Of a stretch of 6,151 nucleotides of DNA, positions 1-5,031 are shown piece by piece; positions within the stretch are counted from its first letter, which is position 1; every line of letters starts with the position of its first letter. Under the pieces are notes generated by a model, which searched no databases, was not told the DNA's origin, and was given only the letters and a program-made list of their open reading frames with translations. The DNA lies in the NCBI GenBank assembly GCA_031263335.1, contig JAISGB010000037.1, forward strand, positions 1 to 6,151, in the 5' to 3' direction. Source of the stretch: Eubacteriales Family XIII. Incertae Sedis bacterium (GTDB lineage: Bacteria > Bacillota > Clostridia > Peptostreptococcales > Anaerovoracaceae). A program made the translations under genes and the position numbers.

Positions 1-38
1 CATCGGCTGTTTCCCCGCTCACCTTCGACGCTTCTTCG

Positions 39-563
39 TCATTCCACCTTCCCGAAACCGTCGAACGGGTACAGGCGGAAAAACGCCTTGCCGATGAGCA
101 GATCCTCGGATACAAAACCTATCCTCGGGTCGCGGCTGTCCATGCTGTGCTGTCTGTTGTCGCCCATGACAAACAGGCCGCCCTGCGGAACGGTGATCTC
201 GCTCATCTCCCCGTCGGTATATCCATCCATCGTATACGGCTCATCCAACTTGACATTGTTGACATAGACGGAACCGTTTCGAACGGCGACGCTGTCCCCC
301 GGCGTACCGATCACGCGCTTGATCAGGTTTTTGGTCGTTCCGTTTTCGCCCTCGAGATCGGAATGGAACACGACGATATCGCCCCGTTTCACCTCCCCGA
401 ATCGGTAAGCCTGTTTGCTCAGGAAGATGTAGTCGTCGGGATGCAGTGTGTACATCATTGAATTTTCCCGGACGATGGTCGGCTTGACAAACTGCATGAT
501 GATCAGCGCGATCGCCAACGCGATGATGATATCCCTCGCCCACAACAAGACATTTCTGCTCAT
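39..563 (-). CDS. lepB: Type I signal peptidase (short Gram-positive form)
   Basis: Membrane-anchored serine protease that removes signal peptides from exported proteins on the outer face of the cytoplasmic membrane. The 174-residue product has one N-terminal transmembrane segment (about residues 11-26). The nucleophile Ser35 lies in ENSMMYTL, the general base Lys82 in NLIKRVIGTPGD, and the C-terminal signature MGDNRQHSMDSRDPR spans residues 133-147. Length and single anchor fit the Gram-positive SipS/LepB type rather than the larger E. coli enzyme. The ATG overlaps the stop of the upstream pseudouridine synthase gene as ATGA, so translation is probably coupled; the nearest Shine-Dalgarno match (AAGGA, 575-579) is 11 nt away. 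One oddity is Tyr38 where the family usually has Pro in SMxPTL. The true N-terminus may lie further upstream (see the GGAGGG site at 571-595). Identity is secure; the exact start is less so. Confidence 0.95.
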   Translation of the reverse strand: MSRNVLLWARDIIIALAIALIIMQFVKPTIVRENSMMYTLHPDDYIFLSKQAYRFGEVKRGDIVVFHSDLEGENGTTKNLIKRVIGTPGDSVAVRNGSVYVNNVKLDEPYTMDGYTDGEMSEITVPQGGLFVMGDNRQHSMDSRDPRIGFVSEDLLIGKAFFRLYPFDGFGKVE

Positions 564-1603
564 TTTCTGTTCATTCCTTGTCCATTGCTCCCTCCGTCGT
601 TGCGCGTCCGGGGTTCCCGCCCGACATTGCCCGTCCCGCGCCCGAGCGAATCCCTGATGCGTTTCAAATTCTCCGGCAATTCACTCTCAAACACCGATCC
701 GGCCAAATACGCCAACGATCCTTCGCCCCTGTTGATCTCTATCCTGCACGCGTGGAGGAATTGGGTCGTCAGCCCGAAGGCTTTCTCCATATACGCATTC
801 ACCCTGCGATCGCCGTATTTCGCGTCGCCGACGACGGGATAGCCCGCGCCGGCCATATGGGCGCGGATCTGATGGGTCCTGCCCGTCACCAACCGCACTT
901 CCGTCAAGGTATAGGCGCCCAACGACTTCAGCGGGACGGCGACTGTTTCCATCAGCTTGCCCTCTCCGCTTTCCGCCGGAAGAACCGCAACGCGGTTTTG
1001 ATCCGTATCCTTGATCATGCGATCCCTCAAAATCAATTTCTTCGTCAACGCGCCCTTGACGATGGTCAGGTAGAATTTATCCACATCGCCGGCCGTGCGC
1101 ATCATCGCGTTGAAATCGCGCACCGCGCTCGCGTTCTTTCCGAACAGGACGAGTCCCGTGGTGTTGCGATCCAAACGATTGACCGGGGCGGGGCTGAAGG
1201 TTCGCGCCGTCGCCGGATCGTAGGCGCCTTTTTCGGCAAGGTAGCCGATCACCTGATTCGCCAACGTATTCTTCTTCTCCCGCTCGTCCCCGTGCGTCAA
1301 CAAACCGAAAGGCTTGTCCGTAACGAGGATGTTCTCGTCCTCAAAGACGATGCGAAACTGCCTCTTGGCCCCGGTCACTTTCTTCTCACGTCGGAACCCA
1401 TCTATCTTTTCGTCCGTCAGGAAAATATCGACCGCGTCGCCTTCCCGCAACATGCAGTCCGCGCCGACCCGCCCGCCGTTCACCTTCACGTTCTTGCGCA
1501 CCAATCGATAGATAAGGCTCAGGGACGCGCCCGGCAAATATTTCCTCAGGAACCGATCCAATCTTCGATTTCCCTCATTGTCCGTAATCACTATTCTTCG
1601 CAT
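560..1603 (-). CDS. RluA-family pseudouridine synthase with N-terminal S4 domain
   Basis: Converts specific uridines in structured RNA, most likely 23S rRNA, to pseudouridine. An S4 RNA-binding domain covers about residues 13-62 (RLDRFLRKYLPG...VNGGRV). The catalytic domain follows, with Asp145 in the motif NRLDRNTTGL and the RNA-binding/active-site stretch GRTHQIRAHM at 241-250, then GYPVVGDAKYGD. This is the RluC/RluD branch, but the target uridine cannot be assigned from sequence. The N-terminus at ATG 1603 matches the usual family start just before the S4 domain. The last 30 or so residues (after about 318) form a Gly/Arg/Asn-rich tail absent from the core fold. They encode the start region of the overlapping lepB. 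A TATAAT lies 8 nt before the ATG and no Shine-Dalgarno is visible, so the mRNA may be nearly leaderless. Confidence 0.93.
   Translation of the reverse strand: MRRIVITDNEGNRRLDRFLRKYLPGASLSLIYRLVRKNVKVNGGRVGADCMLREGDAVDIFLTDEKIDGFRREKKVTGAKRQFRIVFEDENILVTDKPFGLLTHGDEREKKNTLANQVIGYLAEKGAYDPATARTFSPAPVNRLDRNTTGLVLFGKNASAVRDFNAMMRTAGDVDKFYLTIVKGALTKKLILRDRMIKDTDQNRVAVLPAESGEGKLMETVAVPLKSLGAYTLTEVRLVTGRTHQIRAHMAGAGYPVVGDAKYGDRRVNAYMEKAFGLTTQFLHACRIEINRGEGSLAYLAGSVFESELPENLKRIRDSLGRGTGNVGREPRTRNDGGSNGQGMNRK
571..595 (-). other. Strong Shine-Dalgarno plus four-codon ORF just before lepB
   Basis: On the minus strand GGAGGG (595-590) is followed after 4 nt by ATG (585-583), giving the mini-ORF Met-Asp-Lys-Glu and a TGA at 573-571. 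The lepB ATG lies 7 nt further on, one frame away. This is the best ribosome binding site near lepB. It may feed re-initiation at lepB. Alternatively it may be the original lepB start, now out of frame by one base: dropping one T would give MDKEEQKMSRNVLLW, which looks like a normal signal peptidase N-terminus. The observation is direct; the reading is inference. Confidence 0.45.
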
Positions 1604-1611
1604 ACCAAATC

Positions 1612-1639
1612 ATTATACAACATCCCGCGGGAATATGAA
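1612..1639 (-). promoter_or_regulatory. Probable sigma-A promoter for the rluA-family gene and lepB
   Basis: Minus-strand -10 TATAAT (1617-1612) is perfect. A weak -35 TTCATA (1639-1634, 4 of 6) lies 16 bp upstream. The predicted start of transcription falls about 2 nt before the ATG at 1603, which would make a nearly leaderless mRNA. No terminator is seen between the glycosylase stop and this site, so read-through from upstream is also possible. A 10-bp palindrome, TCCCGCGGGA (1623-1632), sits in the spacer between the two boxes. Confidence 0.55.
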
Positions 1640-1696
1640 ACAGGGGCGTTTTTGAGTTTTTGTCTTACCGATTATCATATCGTTCAACGGGTTCGG

Positions 1697-2683
1697 TCAT
1701 TCCGGGACGGCCGCGCCGTCGGTCTCGTCGCTTTCCTCCAAGCGGAGACGTTCGTAAAGCGCCGGATTGTCGCGCGCCACGGTCCGGATGTAATGAAACA
1801 GATATTGTTGCGCGATACCCCCGTACGATCCGAAATTTCGTTTCGCGCAATCCTTCATCGCGGAGACATTTTCTTCTCCCATGCCGTACAGTCTGTTCAT
1901 GACGCGCCTGACCCAGACATCCAAGGGGAACACTTCAGATTTTTTCATCGAAAAGAGCATGACGCAATTTGCCACCTTGGGACCTACGCCCGACAACGAC
2001 AGGAGGTATTCCTCTATCTTCTCGATGGGCATCTGCTCGCCGGTCGACAGGAAAGCCCCTCCGTCATAGGCGATCCGGCGCGCGGTTTCCACGATGTATT
2101 TGGCGCGATAGCCGAGTCTGCAATCGGCCAGATGTTCCTCCCGCAATACGGACAGCCTGTCGACGGAAGGGAAGGCGTATATCGGCTTTCCTCGAAGTCT
2201 GCCGATCCGCCGACCCTGTTCGACGCACAGCCGTTCGATGCAGGCTTTGATGCGGGGGATGTTGTTGTTCTGGGAGATCAAAAAGGAGATGAGGGTCTCC
2301 CATTTGTTCTGATTCAATATCCTTATGCCGCCGCAGGTCTTGATCGCCCGGCCCATCACGGCGTCCTCGGTGGAGAGCAATCGTTTGATGGCGTCATAAT
2401 CCCGATCCAAGTCCAAATAGTTCCGCCAGAATTTCTCGCGCAGGGAGGGACTCTCCGCGAGCCGGTTGCTCCATATCGTCACCCTGCCCCCGGCTTCGCC
2501 GTTTTCGGAGGGGAGGAAGGAGATGTTGGCGAAAGAACCTTCCACGACGCCGCTGTAACTGCCGTCCGGCTGTTTGTTCCATCGGAAGCATTGACCGCAG
2601 TCAAAGATGTCGTCGAGGTCGAAGTCCCTCACGTTTTCAAACACCTGTTTTGTCAAATCACCCGACATATCCGTTCCCGACAC
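1697..2683 (-). CDS. ogg: OGG1-type 8-oxoguanine DNA glycosylase / AP lyase
   Basis: Base-excision repair enzyme that removes 8-oxoguanine from DNA and can nick the abasic site. Counting from GTG 2683 the product has 328 residues. An OGG N-terminal domain contains CGQCFRW (about residues 29-35). The lesion-pocket stretch SQNNNIPRI starts near 137. A helix-hairpin-helix (LSGVGPKVANC, 230-240) carries the Schiff-base Lys236, and catalytic Asp255 follows in FPLDVWVRR. A C-terminal AQQYLFHY (about 291-298) is typical of bacterial OGG1 relatives. Both Lys and Asp are present, which separates it from monofunctional AlkA. Three starts are possible: TTG 2704, 6 nt after the upstream stop; GTG 2683, chosen because GAAAGG (2697-2692) is 8 nt away; and ATG 2668, which also fits family length but has a poorer site. 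It is in an operon with the NTPase-Gls24 gene. Family assignment is strong; substrate specificity comes from family knowledge. Confidence 0.9.
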   Translation of the reverse strand: MSGTDMSGDLTKQVFENVRDFDLDDIFDCGQCFRWNKQPDGSYSGVVEGSFANISFLPSENGEAGGRVTIWSNRLAESPSLREKFWRNYLDLDRDYDAIKRLLSTEDAVMGRAIKTCGGIRILNQNKWETLISFLISQNNNIPRIKACIERLCVEQGRRIGRLRGKPIYAFPSVDRLSVLREEHLADCRLGYRAKYIVETARRIAYDGGAFLSTGEQMPIEKIEEYLLSLSGVGPKVANCVMLFSMKKSEVFPLDVWVRRVMNRLYGMGEENVSAMKDCAKRNFGSYGGIAQQYLFHYIRTVARDNPALYERLRLEESDETDGAAVPE

Positions 2684-2710
2684 AAACCGCGCCTTTCGTT
2701 CCAAACCGCG

Positions 2711-3565
2711 TCACTTGAACCACATCAAACCCTGTATCTCTATGTTCACGGCCAAGATGTTGATGGACGTCATTCTGCCTACCTCATCCGCGATCACGCG
2801 TTGCAGTTTTTCCGACACATCCGGTATGCGGCTGCCGTAGCGCAGGATCGCGCCGATCTCAAGGATCACGCCCTCCGTCTTGTTCCTGACGAAGATCAAC
2901 GGAAGCGAATCGACTTCCTCCATGCCGCCCGTCGCCAAGCAGATCATATCCCCGATGGCCTTGTCGGATATGGAATACTTGCCGAGGTAGCTGAAGGTCG
3001 GCCGCACGACGGAGCGTTCGGCAAACGGGTTTCGGCTGTCCCGCTCCGTAAAGGGTTTCAATCCGTCCAACAGATCATCCCGTATGTCCTTGATCATCCG
3101 AAACGGATGGATGAAATAGCCCGAAAAATCCTTCCGTATCCTGAAGGTCGGCACGGGGATGATGTGCTTGCCCAGATCGTATCGTTGCTTGTACGCCAAG
3201 GCGCGTTCCTGCGCCGTGGTGAGGCTCTCGATGTCGATGCGTTCGGAAGGCGCCGGAAGCCCGAGCCGCTCCGCGATCTGTTCGACCATCCTGTCCGACG
3301 TACCGATGATCAATATGGAAGGCGGGTTCACCTCCTTTATCTTGTTCGCCACCTCGTCCCTGAGGGCGTCATCCTTGAACAGGGCGGTCTTGATCGCCCG
3401 GATCTTCGTTTCCCGGCGCTTCGCGGAGACGCCCGCGAGGATACGGCCGCGCGCGATAAAGAGCCCATCGTCTATGATGCTCTCTATCCCGCGCGCACTG
3501 CAGAGGTTGATCGCCTGAAAACTCTTGCCTGTACCGCTTTTTCCCACCAAACTGTATATTTTCAT
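2711..3565 (-). CDS. P-loop NTPase fused to an Asp23/Gls24-like domain
   Basis: The 284-residue protein appears to have two parts. The N-terminus is a P-loop NTPase: the Walker A motif GKSGTGKS (residues 8-15) follows the first strand immediately, and a hydrophobic strand SILIIGTSD (83-91) may take the Walker B role, though it lacks the usual Asp/Glu layout. The C-terminus (about 187-284) resembles the Asp23/Gls24 (DUF322) fold: a GKYSISDKAIGDMI start, a middle strand pair, LRYGSRIPDVSEKLQRVI, and an ending like VNIEIQGL. Asp23/Gls24 proteins are linked to the cell envelope and alkaline or cell-wall stress in Gram-positives. No signal peptide or membrane segment is visible, so it is probably cytoplasmic. 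It is the first gene of its unit and lies 27 bp before the glycosylase start used here. Its function is unknown; NTP binding is supported only by Walker A. Confidence 0.75.
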   Translation of the reverse strand: MKIYSLVGKSGTGKSFQAINLCSARGIESIIDDGLFIARGRILAGVSAKRRETKIRAIKTALFKDDALRDEVANKIKEVNPPSILIIGTSDRMVEQIAERLGLPAPSERIDIESLTTAQERALAYKQRYDLGKHIIPVPTFRIRKDFSGYFIHPFRMIKDIRDDLLDGLKPFTERDSRNPFAERSVVRPTFSYLGKYSISDKAIGDMICLATGGMEEVDSLPLIFVRNKTEGVILEIGAILRYGSRIPDVSEKLQRVIADEVGRMTSINILAVNIEIQGLMWFK

Positions 3566-3566
3566 C

Positions 3567-3595
3567 TTTACTTATTTCCGAGGTTCCGGTATAAT
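3567..3595 (+). promoter_or_regulatory. Sigma-A promoter of the ferredoxin gene
   Basis: The -10 box TATAAT (3590-3595) is perfect and lies 17 bp after a -35 TTTACT (3567-3572, 4 of 6). The predicted start is near 3602, giving a leader of about 37 nt. The -35 box begins one base beyond the start codon of the divergent NTPase gene, and the -10 box overlaps the likely minus-strand -10 box. Confidence 0.7.
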
Positions 3596-3620
3596 ACGGC
3601 TTGCTTGTATATTTTATCAT
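3591..3620 (-). promoter_or_regulatory. Candidate promoter for the NTPase-Gls24 / ogg unit
   Basis: On the minus strand TATTAT (3596-3591, 5 of 6) is preceded, 18 bp upstream, by ATGATA (3620-3615, 4 of 6). Transcription would start near 3584, leaving a leader of about 19 nt with no clear Shine-Dalgarno. The -10 box shares five base pairs with the plus-strand TATAAT, so RNA polymerase could bind in one direction only at a time. Confidence 0.45.
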
Positions 3621-3624
3621 ATCC

Positions 3625-3632
3625 AAAGGAGG
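3625..3632 (+). promoter_or_regulatory. Ribosome binding site of the ferredoxin gene
   Basis: AAAGGAGG is a full Shine-Dalgarno match. An ATG at 3633 directly abuts it and cannot be used well. The in-frame ATG at 3639, 6 nt away, is therefore the start. Confidence 0.85.
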
Positions 3633-3638
3633 ATGAAA

Positions 3639-3806
3639 ATGGCATATACAATCAATGACGCCTGCATCGCGTGCGGAGCTTGCATGGCGGAGTGTCCTGT
3701 CGAAGCGATCAGTGAAGGAACCCCTTACACCATCGACGCCGGTACATGCATAGACTGCGGCGCTTGTGCGGGCGTATGTCCCGTGGACGCGCCGGCGGAA
3801 GCGTAA
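3639..3806 (+). CDS. 2[4Fe-4S] ferredoxin, clostridial type
   Basis: Small soluble electron carrier of 55 residues that shuttles low-potential electrons between enzymes such as pyruvate:ferredoxin oxidoreductase and hydrogenases in anaerobes. Two complete CxxCxxCxxxCP motifs are visible: Cys9, 12, 15, 19 followed by Pro20, and Cys37, 40, 43, 47 followed by Pro48. They bind two [4Fe-4S] clusters, with the fourth Cys of each motif crossing to the other cluster, as in the family. Size and symmetry are typical and no cluster ligand is missing. The gene appears monocistronic, with its own promoter, a strong ribosome binding site and a hairpin terminator. The physiological partners cannot be told from this window. 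Confidence 0.96.
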   Translation: MAYTINDACIACGACMAECPVEAISEGTPYTIDAGTCIDCGACAGVCPVDAPAEA

Positions 3807-3844
3807 CGACAACCGATCGAACGACACAAATGACAGAGGAACAA

Positions 3845-3880
3845 AAACGACCGTTTCCCCGGGGAGACGGTTTCGTTTTA
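3845..3880. terminator. Bidirectional intrinsic terminator between ferredoxin and rex
   Basis: The stem CCGTTTCCCCGGGGAGACGG (3851-3870) folds with one G-U pair and a CCGG tetraloop. On the plus strand it is followed by TTTCGTTTT and on the minus strand by TCGTTTTT. Flanking AACGA/TCGTT can extend the stem with a small bulge. It lies between the convergent 3' ends of the ferredoxin gene (3806) and rex (3895) and should stop both. Confidence 0.85.
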
Positions 3881-3894
3881 GGGTAGGACGCTTC

Positions 3895-4545
3895 TTATTC
3901 GGGGTCGCAGGGATCGCCCGGATTGTTGATGTAATAGACGAGTTCATGCAGACTGTCGCTCAGATGTACGGCCTGCAGGGCGATGCTTTCGGGTACCTTC
4001 AGATCGGTCGGCGCGAAATTCCAGATACCCCTTACGCCGCCCGCCACCATGATGTCCGCGACGTGTTGGGCGCTCCCGCGGTTCGTGGTGATGATGCCGA
4101 TATCCGTATCGTGATCGCCCAAGTAGGCGGGCAACGCGTCGGCGTCGAGTACCGTTATGCCGTTGATCTCCGTTCCGATGACCGAAGGGGCGATGTCGAA
4201 CATCGCCTTTATCTCAAATTCACTCTTATAAAAATAGGTATAGTTCGCTACGGCGCGGCCGAGATTGCCGACGCCGACGATGATGATCCGATAATGGCTT
4301 CCGAGACCCAAGATGCCGTCGATCTCCTCGCCGAGCGCCTTAACATTATAACCGTACCCCTGTTGTCCGAACCCGCCGAAGTTGTTGAGGTCCTGCCTGA
4401 TCTGGGATGCGGTGTAACCCATGAGTTCGCTGAGTTTTCCGGAGGACACCCGCTCCACGCTCTTTTTCTGCAGATCGGTTAAGAAGCGTCGATATCTCGG
4501 CAACCTCTTGATCACAGCGGGTGAAATCTTGGATACATTCTTCAT
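3895..4545 (-). CDS. rex: Redox-sensing transcriptional repressor Rex
   Basis: DNA-binding repressor that senses the NADH/NAD+ ratio: it binds operators when NAD+ is high and releases them when NADH rises, turning on fermentative and NADH-recycling genes. The 216-residue product has a winged-helix N-terminus (about residues 8-70) with the recognition region TASQIRQDLNNFGGFGQQGYGY. A Rossmann domain follows with the dinucleotide motif GVGNLG (91-96), then ITTNRGSAQHVADIMVAGGVRGIWNFAP. A C-terminal swapped helix (SDSLHELVYYIN) completes it. The length matches the family. It starts 3 nt after the acpP stop and has no Shine-Dalgarno, so translation probably depends on ribosomes leaving acpP. It shares the acpP promoter and ends at the bidirectional terminator. 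Confidence 0.97.
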   Translation of the reverse strand: MKNVSKISPAVIKRLPRYRRFLTDLQKKSVERVSSGKLSELMGYTASQIRQDLNNFGGFGQQGYGYNVKALGEEIDGILGLGSHYRIIIVGVGNLGRAVANYTYFYKSEFEIKAMFDIAPSVIGTEINGITVLDADALPAYLGDHDTDIGIITTNRGSAQHVADIMVAGGVRGIWNFAPTDLKVPESIALQAVHLSDSLHELVYYINNPGDPCDPE

Positions 4546-4548
4546 CGG

Positions 4549-4779
4549 TCAATCGGTATGTTCTTCAACGTATTTTACGATATCGCCGATGGTCTGAAAT
4601 TTCTCCGCGTCCTCATCCGGTATCTCAATGCCGAATTCCGTTTCGATGCCCATGATGATCTCGACCGCGTCCAACGAATCCGCCTCCAGATCCTTCATCA
4701 AGCTTGTCTCGAGGGTGACGGCCGATTCCTCCACCTGCAGTTGCTCGACGATGATCGCCTTAATCTTGTCAAATCCCAT
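4549..4779 (-). CDS. acpP: Acyl carrier protein
   Basis: Carries growing acyl chains on a 4'-phosphopantetheine arm during type II fatty-acid synthesis in the cytoplasm. Counting from ATG 4779 the protein has 76 residues, the normal AcpP length. The arm attaches to Ser35 in the motif [16 protein letters not shown]. The sequence is strongly acidic and helical, as in the family. ATG 4779 is chosen over ATG 4791 because GGAGG (4789-4785) lies 5 nt before it and overlaps the upstream ATG, and because [14 protein letters not shown] is the usual AcpP beginning. The longer form would add MEAN. It is first in a two-gene unit with rex and has a consensus promoter 56 bp upstream of the start. Confidence 0.97.
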   Translation of the reverse strand: MGFDKIKAIIVEQLQVEESAVTLETSLMKDLEADSLDAVEIIMGIETEFGIEIPDEDAEKFQTIGDIVKYVEEHTD

Positions 4780-4784
4780 ATTTG

Positions 4785-4789
4785 CCTCC
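4785..4789 (-). promoter_or_regulatory. Ribosome binding site of acpP
   Basis: Minus-strand GGAGG lies 5 nt before ATG 4779. It overlaps the alternative ATG at 4791, which argues for the 76-residue product. Confidence 0.8.
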
Positions 4790-4834
4790 ATATTTCCACC
4801 AAATTAAGCAAACGCAAACAAAACTACACGCAAA

Positions 4835-4863
4835 ATTATATAGGGATAAGGGAATGATGTCAA
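4835..4863 (-). promoter_or_regulatory. Consensus sigma-A promoter of acpP-rex
   Basis: A perfect -35 TTGACA (4863-4858) and a perfect -10 TATAAT (4840-4835) on the minus strand are separated by exactly 17 bp. Transcription should start near 4828, giving a leader of about 49 nt. This predicts strong constitutive expression, as expected for acpP. No FapR-like operator is obvious. Confidence 0.9.
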
Positions 4864-4882
4864 ATCAATCCCAATTCCACCC

Positions 4883-4908
4883 ATTCTTTTTGATTTTTGA
4901 TTCTTTTT
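4883..4908. repeat. Tandem T-tract repeat in the acpP / response-regulator intergenic region
   Basis: TTTTTGA occurs twice in tandem (4887-4893 and 4894-4900), followed by TTCTTTTT. The 9-mer ATTCTTTTT occurs at 4883-4891 and again 17 bp later at 4900-4908. Such T-tracts usually bend DNA and can act as upstream elements. They lie about 20 bp before the response-regulator -35 and about 20 bp beyond the acpP -35. Confidence 0.5.
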
Positions 4909-4913
4909 AAACT

Positions 4914-4930
4914 AATAATAACGTATTATT
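4914..4930. promoter_or_regulatory. Perfect inverted repeat at the response-regulator promoter (candidate operator)
   Basis: AATAATA (4914-4920) and TATTATT (4924-4930) are perfect inverted copies separated by ACG. The last two bases are also the first two of the -35 box TTGACA, so a bound protein would block the promoter. The regulator is unknown. AT-rich DNA yields such repeats by chance fairly often, so confidence is modest. Confidence 0.4.
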
Positions 4931-4957
4931 GACATTGCGTGACAAATCATATAGCAT
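4929..4957 (+). promoter_or_regulatory. Candidate promoter of the HD-GYP response regulator
   Basis: A perfect -35 TTGACA (4929-4934) is followed after 17 bp by TAGCAT (4952-4957, 4 of 6). A better -10-like CATAAT (4955-4960) would need a 20-bp spacer. The predicted start near 4964 leaves a leader of about 68 nt, in which I see only short weak stems and no known riboswitch. Confidence 0.5.
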
Positions 4958-5020
4958 AATAGATATTGCGTACGCTCGGTTTACGGAGCGATTGTTTGCC
5001 GCGTGTCGCCGCTTGGATTT

Positions 5021-5026
5021 GGAGGG
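5021..5026 (+). promoter_or_regulatory. Ribosome binding site fixing a TTG start for the response regulator
   Basis: GGAGGG lies 5 nt before TTG 5032 but 17 nt before the in-frame ATG 5044. It therefore selects the TTG start and excludes the open upstream extension to 4966, which has no such site. Confidence 0.75.
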
Positions 5027-5031
5027 ACGCC

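Noticed and set aside
1..38. Start of a further minus-strand gene (ATG at 3-1) after lepB
   Set aside because: GGGGAA lies at a plausible distance, but only one codon is inside the window. A GTG at 22-20 is an alternative. No product can be named.
1604..1696. Terminator after the glycosylase gene
   Set aside because: CGAT/ATCG can form a 4-bp stem, but no T-run follows it on the minus strand.
578..3658. A 1026-codon open frame on the plus strand, antisense to three minus-strand genes
   Set aside because: It lies wholly opposite the pseudouridine synthase, glycosylase and NTPase genes, all of which have clear conserved motifs. Its translation is His/Arg/Asp-rich with no recognisable domain, and it has no good ribosome binding site. 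It is a codon-usage shadow, though its length is striking.
3766..4482. A 238-codon plus-strand open frame opposite rex
   Set aside because: It begins inside the ferredoxin gene, crosses the terminator and is antisense to a clear rex gene.
4929..4945. TTGACATTGCGTGACAA as a Rex operator
   Set aside because: Rex sites are 18-bp inverted repeats of the TTGTTAA/TTGTGAA type. This is 17 bp with imperfect arms, and it coincides with a -35 box.
4934..4971. Direct repeat ATTGCGT at 4934-4940 and 4965-4971
   Set aside because: Seven bases repeated 31 bp apart is within chance for a region this size, and no symmetry supports a binding site.
4966..5031. N-terminal extension of the response regulator by 22 residues from TTG 4966
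   Set aside because: The extension is unlike receiver domains, and the GGAGGG at 5021 points to TTG 5032. The predicted transcript start is also almost at 4966.
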